NCBI GenBank assembly: GCA_036011305.1
Contig: DASCNA010000011.1
Span: 1-38,693, forward strand
DNA: 38,693 nucleotides
Origin: DASCNA01 sp036011305
GTDB lineage: Bacteria > Verrucomicrobiota > Lentisphaeria > Victivallales > GWF2-38-69
Reading direction: 5' to 3'
How positions within the stretch are numbered: position 1 is the first letter of the stretch; every line of letters starts with the position of its first letter. The notes beneath the pieces were generated by a model, which made no database searches, had not been told where the DNA came from, and saw nothing but the letters and a program-made list of their open reading frames with translations. The translations under genes and the position numbers were made by a program. Of the stretch, positions 8,256-16,048 are shown piece after piece.

Positions 8256-8764
8256 AATTCTACTTTATTTCTGCCATTATGTTTGGCTTTATAGAGCAGC
8301 AAATCAGCTATTTTTATCAGTTTGCCAGCAGTAATCATTTCATCATCGACACTTGCAGCACCGATACTCACCGTCAGATGTATATTATGCTCCGGAAATT
8401 TAGTAGACTCAATGACTTTTCGTATATTTTCAGCAACCTTTACTGCACTCTGCAATCCAGTATTTGGTAATATAATTAAAAATTCTTCTCCACCATACCT
8501 TCCGCAAATGTCAATTTTCCTGACACAGCTCTTTAATTTTTCAGCAATTAATTTAAGAACATTATCTCCAGTTTGGTGCCCGAAAGTGTCATTTACCATT
8601 TTAAAATAGTCTAAATCAAGCATCAAGACACTTAACGGATGTAAATATCGTTTTGCTTCTTCAAATCTCAATTCTAACAATTTTTTGATATGTACTTGAT
8701 TTACAAGTTCAGTCAATCCATCAATCGTTGCAAGTTTTTGCAATACTTTATTTTTAACTTTCAA
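8252..8764 (-). CDS. Diguanylate cyclase (GGDEF) half, downstream of an in-frame TAG
   Basis: The 170-residue open part encodes a complete GGDEF domain making cyclic di-GMP from two GTP: DGLTELVN, DLDYFKMVND, GGEEF at 91-95, and an RKID inhibitory site (82-85) exactly five residues before it. It is in the same frame as the receiver gene ending at 8792. Translating through the single TAG gives a continuous charged helix, KKLNKILEELKVKNKVLQ, leading into the GGDEF, just as in fused REC-GGDEF response regulators. The only start between the two is a TTG at 8764 with AGAAGAA placed too close. It is either the back half of a disrupted fusion gene or a recoded/split one. The domain itself shows no decay. 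Confidence 0.85.
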   Translation of the reverse strand: MKVKNKVLQKLATIDGLTELVNQVHIKKLLELRFEEAKRYLHPLSVLMLDLDYFKMVNDTFGHQTGDNVLKLIAEKLKSCVRKIDICGRYGGEEFLIILPNTGLQSAVKVAENIRKVIESTKFPEHNIHLTVSIGAASVDDEMITAGKLIKIADLLLYKAKHNGRNKVEF

Positions 8765-8791
8765 TTCTTCTAATATTTTGTTAAGTTTTTT

Positions 8792-9166
8792 CTATGCTTT
8801 TTTTATCCGTATAGCATTATGTATCCGCGCTATTAGTTCGGTTTTATTAATAGGTTTCTTGATATAATCAAACCCGCCTGCATTAAAAGAGTTTTCAATA
8901 GCTTCATCATCTGTGCAGCCAGTAAGAAAAATAATAATGACATCTGGAAATATCTTTTTGATCTTTTTACAGAGATCTAAACCGTTTATAACAGGCATCA
9001 TTATATCAAGCAATACAATATCGAATTGCTCGTTAGCCATTATGTGAAGACATTTTTCACTAGAATCGGTAGTGGCAACATCTAAATTTTCCTGCTGCAA
9101 AAGCAATTTGACAATACTTAGGTTTAAAGTTTCATCATCAACTGCAATGATTTTGATTTTTGACAT
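8792..9166 (-). CDS. Response regulator receiver domain, upstream half of REC-GGDEF
   Basis: A 124-residue CheY-like receiver with all phosphorylation residues: D10 and D11, phospho-acceptor D54 in LLDIMMP, T82 and K104 in KKP. It would be phosphorylated by a histidine kinase, none of which is in the window. It ends IRIKKA followed by TAG, and the reading frame then continues open into the GGDEF domain. Read alone it would be a single-domain regulator; read with 8252-8764 it is a PleD-like cyclase whose activity depends on receiver dimerisation. No clear Shine-Dalgarno sequence precedes the ATG. Confidence 0.88.
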   Translation of the reverse strand: MSKIKIIAVDDETLNLSIVKLLLQQENLDVATTDSSEKCLHIMANEQFDIVLLDIMMPVINGLDLCKKIKKIFPDVIIIFLTGCTDDEAIENSFNAGGFDYIKKPINKTELIARIHNAIRIKKA

Positions 9167-9269
9167 AAAGTGTTATTATGCACAAAGCATATCTGCAATT
9201 AGTATTCATTTTTGAAAAATGTAAAAATAAAATAACACAAATTCAACAAGAGTAAAGAGAAAATTTACA

Positions 9270-10619
9270 TTAATACACAGGAATTGTTATACCTTTAAGT
9301 ATTTTGTAAGTATTTAAGGCAAAAGTATCTGTCATACCTGATATGAATTGTGCAACATTCAAAATAATTTCATATCTACCGTCGGCGGATATAACATCAT
9401 CAGTTAAAAACTGATTTGGTATTAATTTTATATTATTGAGATTTTTATAAGTTCGTTCTCCTAAAGCTGCATTCAAAAAAGTATCCAGTAATCCATAAAG
9501 TATTTCAAATCCAGCAGCATCAATTTCAATTACTTTCCTGTATTCATATATTTTTTCAATAGAAACCTTATGTATTTCTTTAAGTACAGAACTTGATCTG
9601 ATTTCGGACATTATATAATTATCATATCTGCAATTCATTATTGATTTTTCATTATCCAGAAAAAATTCAGCGACCTGTGAAATAAGTTCAGAAATTACTT
9701 TTGAACGTAAATAACTCAATTTTTCTCTTTCATCAATAATTTTAGCATATTTTACCGAGTTAAAATCACTCAATATTGCTTTTAGAAATTCTTCGACCTG
9801 TTTGAATTGCAGCAGATTCAATTTTACTCCGTCCTCTAAATCCATAACCATATAACAAATATCATCTGCAGCTTCAACAAGAAATGTTAAAGGATGTCTA
9901 TACCATGCTCCATTAACATCAGTTTTCTTTTTGAGATCTAAAATTTCTGCTATTGCTTCTATGTTTCTTTTTTCGGAAGAAAAATATCCATATTTTTTAT
10001 TGCTGACACATTCTGTATCTTTAAATAGTGGTAAAGCACCTTTAGGATATTTCATAAAAGCACCTAAAGTGGCATAAGTAAGTCTAAGTCCTCCTTTAAT
10101 GGACGACTGCCTGGGAAATGTTTTTGTCAGGATTCTGAACCCTAATGCATTGCCTTCAAAATTTTCCAATTCACTTATCTGGTCATTATTTAAATCTTTC
10201 AAGATTTTATTATTTCTATTGCTCCTAAAATACTCGGAGATAGCAGATTCTCCAGAATGCCCGAAGGGAGGATTACCAATATCATGTGCCAAACATGCAT
10301 TAGCTACAACAGAAGCAAAAAGATCAAAAGTGATTCCAGCAACATCGAGCTCTTTATATCGTTTTATAATAGTTTGACCGACCAAACTGCCGAGAGATCT
10401 TCCTACACATGAAGCCTCTAGGCTATGCGTCAATCTGGTATGAAGAAAATCAGTCTGAGGCAATGGAAATACCTGAGTTTTACTCTGAAGCCTTCTAAAT
10501 GCATTTGAAAAAATTATTCTATCAAAATCTCTCTGATAAGCAGTTCTGTCCTGGCTTTTTATTCCACCGGAAAATACATCTCCATACCTATTACAATTTA
10601 ACAATTTTATCCAATCCAT
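9270..10619 (-). CDS. dgt: Deoxyguanosinetriphosphate triphosphohydrolase (dGTPase), HD superfamily
   Basis: A 449-residue cytosolic hydrolase that cleaves dGTP (or other dNTPs) to the nucleoside and triphosphate. N-terminal RTAYQRDFDRIIFSNAFRRL and QVFPLPQTDFLHTRLTHSLE are diagnostic for Dgt. The HD metal site is H65, H112-D113 and H121 in AHDIGNPPFGH, with a later Asp in EAADDICYMVMD. Length fits the Dgt type-1 group. The start has AGGTT upstream. It reads toward the REC gene with about 100 bases between and no evident shared function. Confidence 0.93.
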   Translation of the reverse strand: MDWIKLLNCNRYGDVFSGGIKSQDRTAYQRDFDRIIFSNAFRRLQSKTQVFPLPQTDFLHTRLTHSLEASCVGRSLGSLVGQTIIKRYKELDVAGITFDLFASVVANACLAHDIGNPPFGHSGESAISEYFRSNRNNKILKDLNNDQISELENFEGNALGFRILTKTFPRQSSIKGGLRLTYATLGAFMKYPKGALPLFKDTECVSNKKYGYFSSEKRNIEAIAEILDLKKKTDVNGAWYRHPLTFLVEAADDICYMVMDLEDGVKLNLLQFKQVEEFLKAILSDFNSVKYAKIIDEREKLSYLRSKVISELISQVAEFFLDNEKSIMNCRYDNYIMSEIRSSSVLKEIHKVSIEKIYEYRKVIEIDAAGFEILYGLLDTFLNAALGERTYKNLNNIKLIPNQFLTDDVISADGRYEIILNVAQFISGMTDTFALNTYKILKGITIPVY

Positions 10620-10779
10620 ATTAAACCTAGAATAATTATATTTTTATCTGAAATTTACCTGGCACCTTTTAAATTAATATCTTTCCCAGTAAATCTATTG
10701 CAAGTTTCCAGTCCAACATATTTAATTATATACTAAAAAGATATAGTTGATATTAAATTATTTAAAAAAGGAGGCTTGT

Positions 10780-11280
10780 ATGGGAGATATGTTTGATTCT
10801 GGAGGGAAATTAAATATACCTGAAGATGCTGCCGGAAGCATTCCATCTGTTAAAATTGATAACATAACAAAAGAACATATAATAAAAAGAGCATATTGTC
10901 CAAAAGGTCACAGTCTTATAAGTAATATTAAAATTGAAGGAGAAAAAGGTATTCATTTATTATTAAGTGATAAAAATGCAATTAATGAAACCTACATAGT
11001 ACTTAGTCCTGTAATCGGCATAAATGATAGCATAATACTGATAGGCAAACCGTTTAATAACGGGGAGATAATAAAAGCGTCATGTCCAATATGCAGAACA
11101 GAACTTGATATATTACATAACTGTCCATGCGATGCACCAATATACATCATGTATTTAGATAAATGTTTTGATAAAAATTTTGCTCAGACTTTCTGCTCTA
11201 GAGTTGGTTGCTGTAAATCAAGCGCATTGACATTGTCAGAAGAAGCGATGTCTAGTTTTTATGAAAAATACGATCTATAA
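10780..11280 (+). CDS. Cysteine-rich zinc-binding-like protein, unknown function
   Basis: 166 residues from the ATG at 10780, chosen because AAGGAGG lies directly upstream; a TTG 33 bases earlier has no such site. Ten metal-ligand candidates are visible: C40 and H44 in CPKGH; C102 and C105 in CPIC; C115 and C117; C129; C139; C144 and C145. This suggests two zinc ribbons or knuckles, or an Fe-S site. There is no signal peptide or membrane segment. I do not recognise the family. It lies 15 bases before an exported hydrolase gene and may share its transcript. Confidence 0.7.
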   Translation: MGDMFDSGGKLNIPEDAAGSIPSVKIDNITKEHIIKRAYCPKGHSLISNIKIEGEKGIHLLLSDKNAINETYIVLSPVIGINDSIILIGKPFNNGEIIKASCPICRTELDILHNCPCDAPIYIMYLDKCFDKNFAQTFCSRVGCCKSSALTLSEEAMSSFYEKYDL

Positions 11281-11295
11281 ATTAAAGACTTAAAT

Positions 11296-12453
11296 ATGAA
11301 CTTCCTAAAAATAAATAAAGCATTATTAACATTACTATTAGCCAGTTCAATCAGCTTCTCTTTAATTGCAAATAGTAGTTTATACCCCGGTGAAAAAATA
11401 TTAACAGCAAATGGATATCCTGCTTTAGTTAAATTCATTAAAGGAAGCCCCAAAAAACCCACAGTTGTTTTTATTCCAGGATTTGCTCATCTGGCTAGAA
11501 TTTCGTATGGATATCCCACCGGAAATCCTAAAAATTTCCTAAGTTACTGGTTGAATAAAAAGGGATATTCATTTCTAGGTATTTCATACCCTTTGGATAA
11601 TCCTGTTTTTTCAGATGTATATCCTGCTTTTAACCATGAAGATTGGGGTAAGCAGGCAGCTGATATCACAAAAATGTATATTAAAAATAATAATCTTTCA
11701 AATAAAGTAATTTTAATTGGCTGGAGTATGGGAGGAGGCATCGCACCTACTTTTAATATTGCAGCAGAAAAAACAGGAATAGAAGTAGATTTTTTTATCG
11801 GATTATCTTCAGATCCAGCCATACCTGAATTATATCCGCCAAGCATTATTAAAGATATCAAAATGGCCAAAAACTATTTAATAAATACTAAAGATACATA
11901 TCCTGGCTTTATAAAGGCTATTGAGTTGCAAGGCAAATTAAATAACAGTGATATAATACCTGTAGAAATATATAAAAAACAGTTTTTAGGAAATATTCCT
12001 GTCTGTTTATTCGGATCTGCATTACGTTATAAAAACAATAAATGGACAACAGATATCGCCGAAGCATTAAGTACAAGTAAATCACTTGACCTCCCTGAGT
12101 ACCCTTTTACAACTAGTATAAGAAACTATGGAATGTATGCATCACAACTTGCCGCAAATGCAGCAATACTTAATCAGTCAAGCTGGGGTTTTATCATTCC
12201 AAGGAAAATATTTTACTTATATACCAAAGATACCGATTTTAATAATTTGAGCCCTGGCTATATTGCTGAATTAGATCAGGTAACAAATAATTCTCTGCAA
12301 AATTTGACAGAAAAAGTTTACGGAACTCATTTTTTCTTTATCGGAGAATTCGGTGCTAAAGCCACAGCTATAGCCGTTGGAGAGCTTGAAATAAAAATGA
12401 ATAATTATAAACTTCTTGCAAGTGAATTTAAAAACAACTTAGTTCATAAATAA
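11296..12453 (+). CDS. Exported alpha/beta-hydrolase, DUF3530-like or esterase type
   Basis: A 385-residue protein with an N-terminal signal peptide (LLTLLLASSISFSLIANS, cleavage near 26). The nucleophile elbow is GWSMGGG with S144, preceded by an oxyanion-hole-like strand VVFIPGFAHLARISYG. The late His is probably in YGTHFFFIGEFGA. It would be a periplasmic or secreted esterase, lipase or peptidase; the substrate is not readable from sequence. There is no clear ribosome site before the ATG, as for several genes here, so translation may be coupled to the upstream cysteine-rich gene. Confidence 0.75.
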   Translation: MNFLKINKALLTLLLASSISFSLIANSSLYPGEKILTANGYPALVKFIKGSPKKPTVVFIPGFAHLARISYGYPTGNPKNFLSYWLNKKGYSFLGISYPLDNPVFSDVYPAFNHEDWGKQAADITKMYIKNNNLSNKVILIGWSMGGGIAPTFNIAAEKTGIEVDFFIGLSSDPAIPELYPPSIIKDIKMAKNYLINTKDTYPGFIKAIELQGKLNNSDIIPVEIYKKQFLGNIPVCLFGSALRYKNNKWTTDIAEALSTSKSLDLPEYPFTTSIRNYGMYASQLAANAAILNQSSWGFIIPRKIFYLYTKDTDFNNLSPGYIAELDQVTNNSLQNLTEKVYGTHFFFIGEFGAKATAIAVGELEIKMNNYKLLASEFKNNLVHK

Positions 12454-12495
12454 AATATTTATGTAATTTACAAAAAAAAGAAGAAAATTTAAAAA

Positions 12496-12726
12496 ATGGA
12501 TATTGAACGTAATCTTGGCGAACAGCCAATTGCCCGAATCATGACAGACCATAATTTGAAAGCCCATGATCTTGTGACAAATTCGAGAGATCAAATCACA
12601 CACAAAATGGTATCACGGGCATGCAAAGGACGAAGATTAACTTCCAATACCAAATCCAAGATCAGAGATGCATTAAACAACTCAATTGACAAAGAATACT
12701 CAATCTCAGAACTTTTCACATACTGA
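12496..12726 (+). CDS. Small helix-turn-helix protein
   Basis: A 76-residue basic protein with the stretch LGEQPIARIMTDHNLKAHDL, then QITHKMVSRACKGRRLT and a C-terminal SISELF. The spacing of helices and the KMVSRACKGRRL segment look like a XRE-type DNA-binding helix-turn-helix. I recall closely similar short proteins from the Lentisphaerota/PVC group, which is one reason for the suggested lineage, but cannot verify this here. The ribosome site is poor. It may regulate the neighbouring RNase H gene or act as a nucleoid-associated factor. Confidence 0.7.
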   Translation: MDIERNLGEQPIARIMTDHNLKAHDLVTNSRDQITHKMVSRACKGRRLTSNTKSKIRDALNNSIDKEYSISELFTY

Positions 12727-12782
12727 AATTAATCAGATTTTAGTACTTTATTAAAATATTTGATTTTTCTAAACATATTTTT

Positions 12783-13256
12783 ATGGATAAATTACTACTT
12801 TTCATTGACGGAAGCGTTAATACTCAATCAAAAACAGGATATGGTGCCTGTCTTGCTGTATCAGGAACTATACTTTCACATGATTCTTTAATGACAAAAG
12901 TTAAAATAAAACGCTTTGAAAATACCTCCTCAACCAAACTGGAACTACAGACTTTATTATGGGCGCTATACGACATTCGACATCCTATAAATAAAGTAAT
13001 TATATATACAGATTCCCAAAATATTATAAGTTTGCCTAATAGACGAAGCAGATTAGAAGAAAATAATTATCGTTCGAAAAAAAATAAACTTCTTAATAAT
13101 CATGAGCTCTATCAGAAATTTTACAAAATAACAGATCAAATGAATTGTGAGTTTGTAAAAGTATCTGGTCATAAACCATCAAATCAAAAAAATAATATTG
13201 ACAGACTATTCTCTCTGGTGGATAAAGCCTCAAGAAATGCTCAAAGAATTAATTAA
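12783..13256 (+). CDS. RNase H-fold nuclease, RNase HI-like
   Basis: A 157-residue protein whose residues fit the RNase HI active site: D9 in LLFIDGS, E54 in KLELQTLLWAL, D77 in IIYTDSQN, H130 in VSGHKP and D147 in LVDKASR. It should cut the RNA strand of RNA-DNA hybrids, removing R-loops or primers. Apart from these motifs it is divergent, with a lysine- and arginine-rich middle (about 86-103) corresponding to the substrate-binding handle. No Shine-Dalgarno sequence precedes the ATG. It lies 56 bases after the HTH gene, same strand. Confidence 0.82.
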   Translation: MDKLLLFIDGSVNTQSKTGYGACLAVSGTILSHDSLMTKVKIKRFENTSSTKLELQTLLWALYDIRHPINKVIIYTDSQNIISLPNRRSRLEENNYRSKKNKLLNNHELYQKFYKITDQMNCEFVKVSGHKPSNQKNNIDRLFSLVDKASRNAQRIN

Positions 13257-13420
13257 TAACCAATAATTTATAATTATTAGACATTACTGAATATCCTTAA
13301 TTAAAATCCAGTTTTAAACAAAGACTTTATAATTATATTCCCAGCACTGATTTAAAAAACTAAAAAGCCAATTATTGTTTATTAAAACATTAATCAGCAA
13401 TTCAAACTGGAATAAGTATT

Positions 13421-13903
13421 ATGATGACAAATAATGATATTTTACGTCGTATACGTTATACATTCGACTATAACGACTCGAAAATGATAGCGCTATTTGA
13501 ACTGGCAGATCATGAGGTAACACGGGCTCAAATAAGTGATTGGTTAAAAAAAGATGATGATCCTGCATTTCAGAAATGCAACGACAAAATACTGGCAATT
13601 TTTCTAAACGGTTTGATTACAGACAAACGAGGGAAAAAAGATGGACCGCAACCAAAACCTGAGAAACGTCTAACGAACAATATTATTTTCAGAAAATTAA
13701 GAATCGCTTTAAATCTGAAAGAAGAAGATATAATGGAAATTATGGCACTGGTTAGATTTCGTTTGAGTAAACACGAATTGAGTGCATTTTTCCGCAAACC
13801 GGATCATAGACATTACCGCGAATGTAAAGATCAAATCCTGCGCAATTTTCTAAAAGGGCTACAGGTTAAATATAGCAAGAAAGATTCAATAATTACGAAT
13901 TAG
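13421..13903 (+). CDS. DUF1456 (YehS-like) protein
   Basis: A 160-residue protein made of two similar halves, each with NxIxRxxRxxxxxxxxxMxxIxxLxxxxxxxxxxxxxxK. The first is NNDILRRIRYTFDYNDSKMIALFEL and the second begins NNIIFRKLRIALNLK, with ISDWLKK and LSAFFRK as matching second helices. This duplicated arrangement and the length (YehS is 156) identify DUF1456, a family of unknown role that looks DNA-binding. It starts ATGATG; either codon is possible. It is isolated by 164 and 138 bases from its neighbours and is more widespread in gamma-proteobacteria than in the lineage suggested here, so transfer is possible. Confidence 0.85.
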   Translation: MMTNNDILRRIRYTFDYNDSKMIALFELADHEVTRAQISDWLKKDDDPAFQKCNDKILAIFLNGLITDKRGKKDGPQPKPEKRLTNNIIFRKLRIALNLKEEDIMEIMALVRFRLSKHELSAFFRKPDHRHYRECKDQILRNFLKGLQVKYSKKDSIITN

Positions 13904-14000
13904 AAATCACAAGTTATAAAAAATTGGATACTATTAAAATAATTTGAAAAAAATATGAGAACGGATGGATAGAAAAAAGTTTTGATGAAACGACAGCCAT

Positions 14001-14020
14001 TAGTAAATTTCTATTTACTA
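14001..14020 (+). other. Leader hairpin before the racemase gene
   Basis: TAGTAAAT (14001-14008) pairs with ATTTACTA (14013-14020) around TTCT, ending just before the ribosome site of the racemase gene at 14042. No T run follows, so it is not a normal terminator; it may affect translation start. Confidence 0.35.
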
Positions 14021-14041
14021 AAATAAAAGGGAGTTAATAAG

Positions 14042-14737
14042 ATGAAGAAAATCGGCATTCTAGGCGGGATTGGACCTGAATCTACTGTTGACTACTATAA
14101 AGAGATTATTTCTGCATTTAATAATCAATATAAAGAATTAGCTTATCCTGAAATAATCATTTACAGTGCTAATTTAAATGAACTTATGGCCTTAGTTAAT
14201 TCCAAAAATTGGTCTCAACTCATTGACTGGTTATTGGATAAAATTAATTCTCTTCACAATTCTGGCGCCGAATTTGCGGCAATAGCTTCCAATACACCTC
14301 ACTTTGTTTATGACAAGTTAAAAAATAAATCACCTATTCCAATTATCAGCATTGTAGAATCAACATGCAGTGAAGCTAAAAAACTGGATCTAAAAAAACC
14401 TGGATTGCTAGGAACTAAATTAACAATGGAATCTGATTTTTATATGAAACCATTTATTAAAAATAGTATACCTATAATTGTTCCATCAGAATCCGAACAA
14501 ATGCTAATTCATCATAAACTTTTTTCTGAAATTGAACTGGGTATATTTAAAGATTCTACAAAAAAAGAACTTCTATCAATAATAGAGAGAATGATAATCG
14601 AAGATAAAATAGATTCTATTATTTTAGGCTGTACAGAGTTACCTTTAATATTAACCAAGAATACTTATGAAATTCCTTTTTTAAATACTACGGCAATTCA
14701 CTGCAAAAGCATTATAGAATATTGCCTCAGGAGTTGA
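14042..14737 (+). CDS. Aspartate/glutamate racemase family protein, Cys-to-Ser variant
   Basis: A 231-residue cytosolic protein of the Asp/Glu/hydantoin racemase superfamily: KIGILGGIGPESTVDYY at the start, ASNTPH (82-87) and GCTELPLIL with C197. Classic aspartate racemases have CNT at the first motif and use two cysteines; here residue 83 is Ser, while C197 is kept. Substitution of the first cysteine is known in the YgeA/RacX broad-specificity amino-acid racemases (Thr in YgeA), so non-aspartate substrates are more likely. A ribosome site AAGGGAG is upstream. First gene of a plus-strand run with an acetyltransferase 7 bases on. Confidence 0.85.
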   Translation: MKKIGILGGIGPESTVDYYKEIISAFNNQYKELAYPEIIIYSANLNELMALVNSKNWSQLIDWLLDKINSLHNSGAEFAAIASNTPHFVYDKLKNKSPIPIISIVESTCSEAKKLDLKKPGLLGTKLTMESDFYMKPFIKNSIPIIVPSESEQMLIHHKLFSEIELGIFKDSTKKELLSIIERMIIEDKIDSIILGCTELPLILTKNTYEIPFLNTTAIHCKSIIEYCLRS

Positions 14738-14744
14738 TACCATC

Positions 14745-15200
14745 ATGAATATCACTATTAATAATCCAAATCCTGAAGAAGCTGGAGAACTGACTAAAGT
14801 CCTAATTGCATCAAAAAAACATTGGGGATACCCTGATGAATGGTTTGATTTATGGAAAGATGATCTACCAATAACTCCTGAAAGTATTCTTTCGAGAAAT
14901 TTTTATGTTGGAAGAAGTGAAAATGATATTGTTTTTGTTTATTCCATTAAACATTTATCAGAAAACAGATATGAATTAGAAGATTGCTGGATAGCTCCGC
15001 AATATATTGGAAAAGGCTACGGCAAAATTCTTTTTAAAAATCTGAAGAAAAACTTAAAATCTATAAATTGTACCAGTTTGAGGATCTGTGCCGATCCGAA
15101 TGCCGAAGGATTCTATCGCAAAATGGGTGCTGTTAAAATAGGCGAGGAACCTTCTAAAATTAAAGGGAGAATGTTTCCTATATTTGAATATACAATTTAA
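14745..15200 (+). CDS. GNAT-family N-acetyltransferase
   Basis: A 151-residue GNAT-fold protein using acetyl-CoA. The core motif A is WIAPQYIGKGYGKILFKNL with the pyrophosphate-binding Q/RxxGxG/A equivalent IGKGYG. Motif B is GFYRKMGAVKIGE. It starts 7 bases after the racemase stop, with AGGAG inside the end of that gene, so co-translation is likely. That link suggests it acetylates the racemase product or a related amino acid or peptide, which is inference. The aromatic N-terminal stretch HWGYPDEWFDLW is a probable substrate pocket. Confidence 0.85.
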   Translation: MNITINNPNPEEAGELTKVLIASKKHWGYPDEWFDLWKDDLPITPESILSRNFYVGRSENDIVFVYSIKHLSENRYELEDCWIAPQYIGKGYGKILFKNLKKNLKSINCTSLRICADPNAEGFYRKMGAVKIGEEPSKIKGRMFPIFEYTI

Positions 15201-15346
15201 CAAACAAATCTCTATCAGTAAAATATGCGACCACAAATTATGAGAAATATCTTCCTGACAAATACAAGAATCAATTATTACAAAATAAAACTAAATAAAC
15301 TTTCAAAATCTCGATGATTTAAGATTTAATATGAAAGGAATAAAAC

Positions 15347-16006
15347 ATGAAAAACTTTGTTGATTTCTATTGGAATAAACGACTTGAAAAATGTAAAAAG
15401 AACTTGGAAAATAATAATTTTATTGTTCATATAGCAAATAGTATATCAAATGCTGAAGATATCGTTATCAATGAAATACTTCCTCAAGTGAAACCAAAAA
15501 GTGCATCTTGTGGTGATTCACAAACCTTACATGCTACAAATATCATATCAACTATTAGACAAAATCCTAAGATAAAGCTAATAGAAACATTTTCAAAAAA
15601 TGTATCAATGGATATAATTGAAGAACGCAGAAGACAGGCACTGTTAGTTGATATATTTTTTACAGGAAGTAATGCCATAACCGAGACAGGAAAGTTAGTT
15701 AATCTGGATATGGAATGTAATCGCATCGCTGGTATTACCTTTGGACCCAAAAATGTAATAATAATAATAGGAAGAAATAAAATTGTATCTGATATTGATG
15801 AAGCCATAAAACGCATTAAGAATTATGCCGCACCTCTTAATGCTCTTCGTAACAGTCATTTCGTAAATACACCTTGTAATAAAACATCTTACTGTATTGA
15901 CTGCAACAGTCCTGACCGTATATGCAATGCATGGTTAATTACAGAAAAATCATATCCAAAAAACAGAATTAAGATTATTCTTATTAATGAAGATGTTGGC
16001 TTGTAA
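15347..16006 (+). CDS. LUD-domain (LutC/YkgG-like, DUF162) protein with C-terminal Cys cluster
   Basis: A 219-residue LUD protein. FFTGSNAITETGKLVNLD (104-121) followed by RIAGITFGPKNVIIIIGRNKIV is the DUF162 core. Four cysteines at the end (C177, C183, C186, C193 in TPC..TSYCIDCNSPDRIC) are a feature of one subgroup and could bind a metal or an Fe-S cluster. Relatives in lactate-utilisation complexes (LutC) work with LutA and LutB, which are not here, so lactate use should not be assumed. A ribosome site AAGGAA is present. It lies in the racemase-peptidase run. Confidence 0.85.
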   Translation: MKNFVDFYWNKRLEKCKKNLENNNFIVHIANSISNAEDIVINEILPQVKPKSASCGDSQTLHATNIISTIRQNPKIKLIETFSKNVSMDIIEERRRQALLVDIFFTGSNAITETGKLVNLDMECNRIAGITFGPKNVIIIIGRNKIVSDIDEAIKRIKNYAAPLNALRNSHFVNTPCNKTSYCIDCNSPDRICNAWLITEKSYPKNRIKIILINEDVGL

Positions 16007-16048
16007 AAAAATAGATAAGATTTTTTTATATGTTGGAATTATTATACA

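Noticed and set aside
8792..8794. Pyrrolysine at the TAG between REC and GGDEF
   Set aside because: TAG is the ordinary stop of several genes here (bcp, the lipoprotein, DUF1015, serA, the 7704 gene, the DUF1456 gene), and the MttB protein present is the non-pyrrolysine type, so amber recoding as pyrrolysine is unlikely, though not excluded.
13904..14041. Possible gene tail ENGWIEKSFDETTAISKF before the racemase gene
   Set aside because: It has a stop just upstream and no recognised family, so I cannot separate a remnant from chance.
15201..15346. Short frame YATTNYEKYLPDKYKNQLL in the gap before the LUD gene
   Set aside because: It looks slightly protein-like but has no start codon or ribosome site; AT-rich chance is sufficient.
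15347..16006. Lactate utilisation operon
   Set aside because: LutA and LutB partners are absent and the LUD protein belongs to a Cys-tailed subgroup, so only the domain is claimed.
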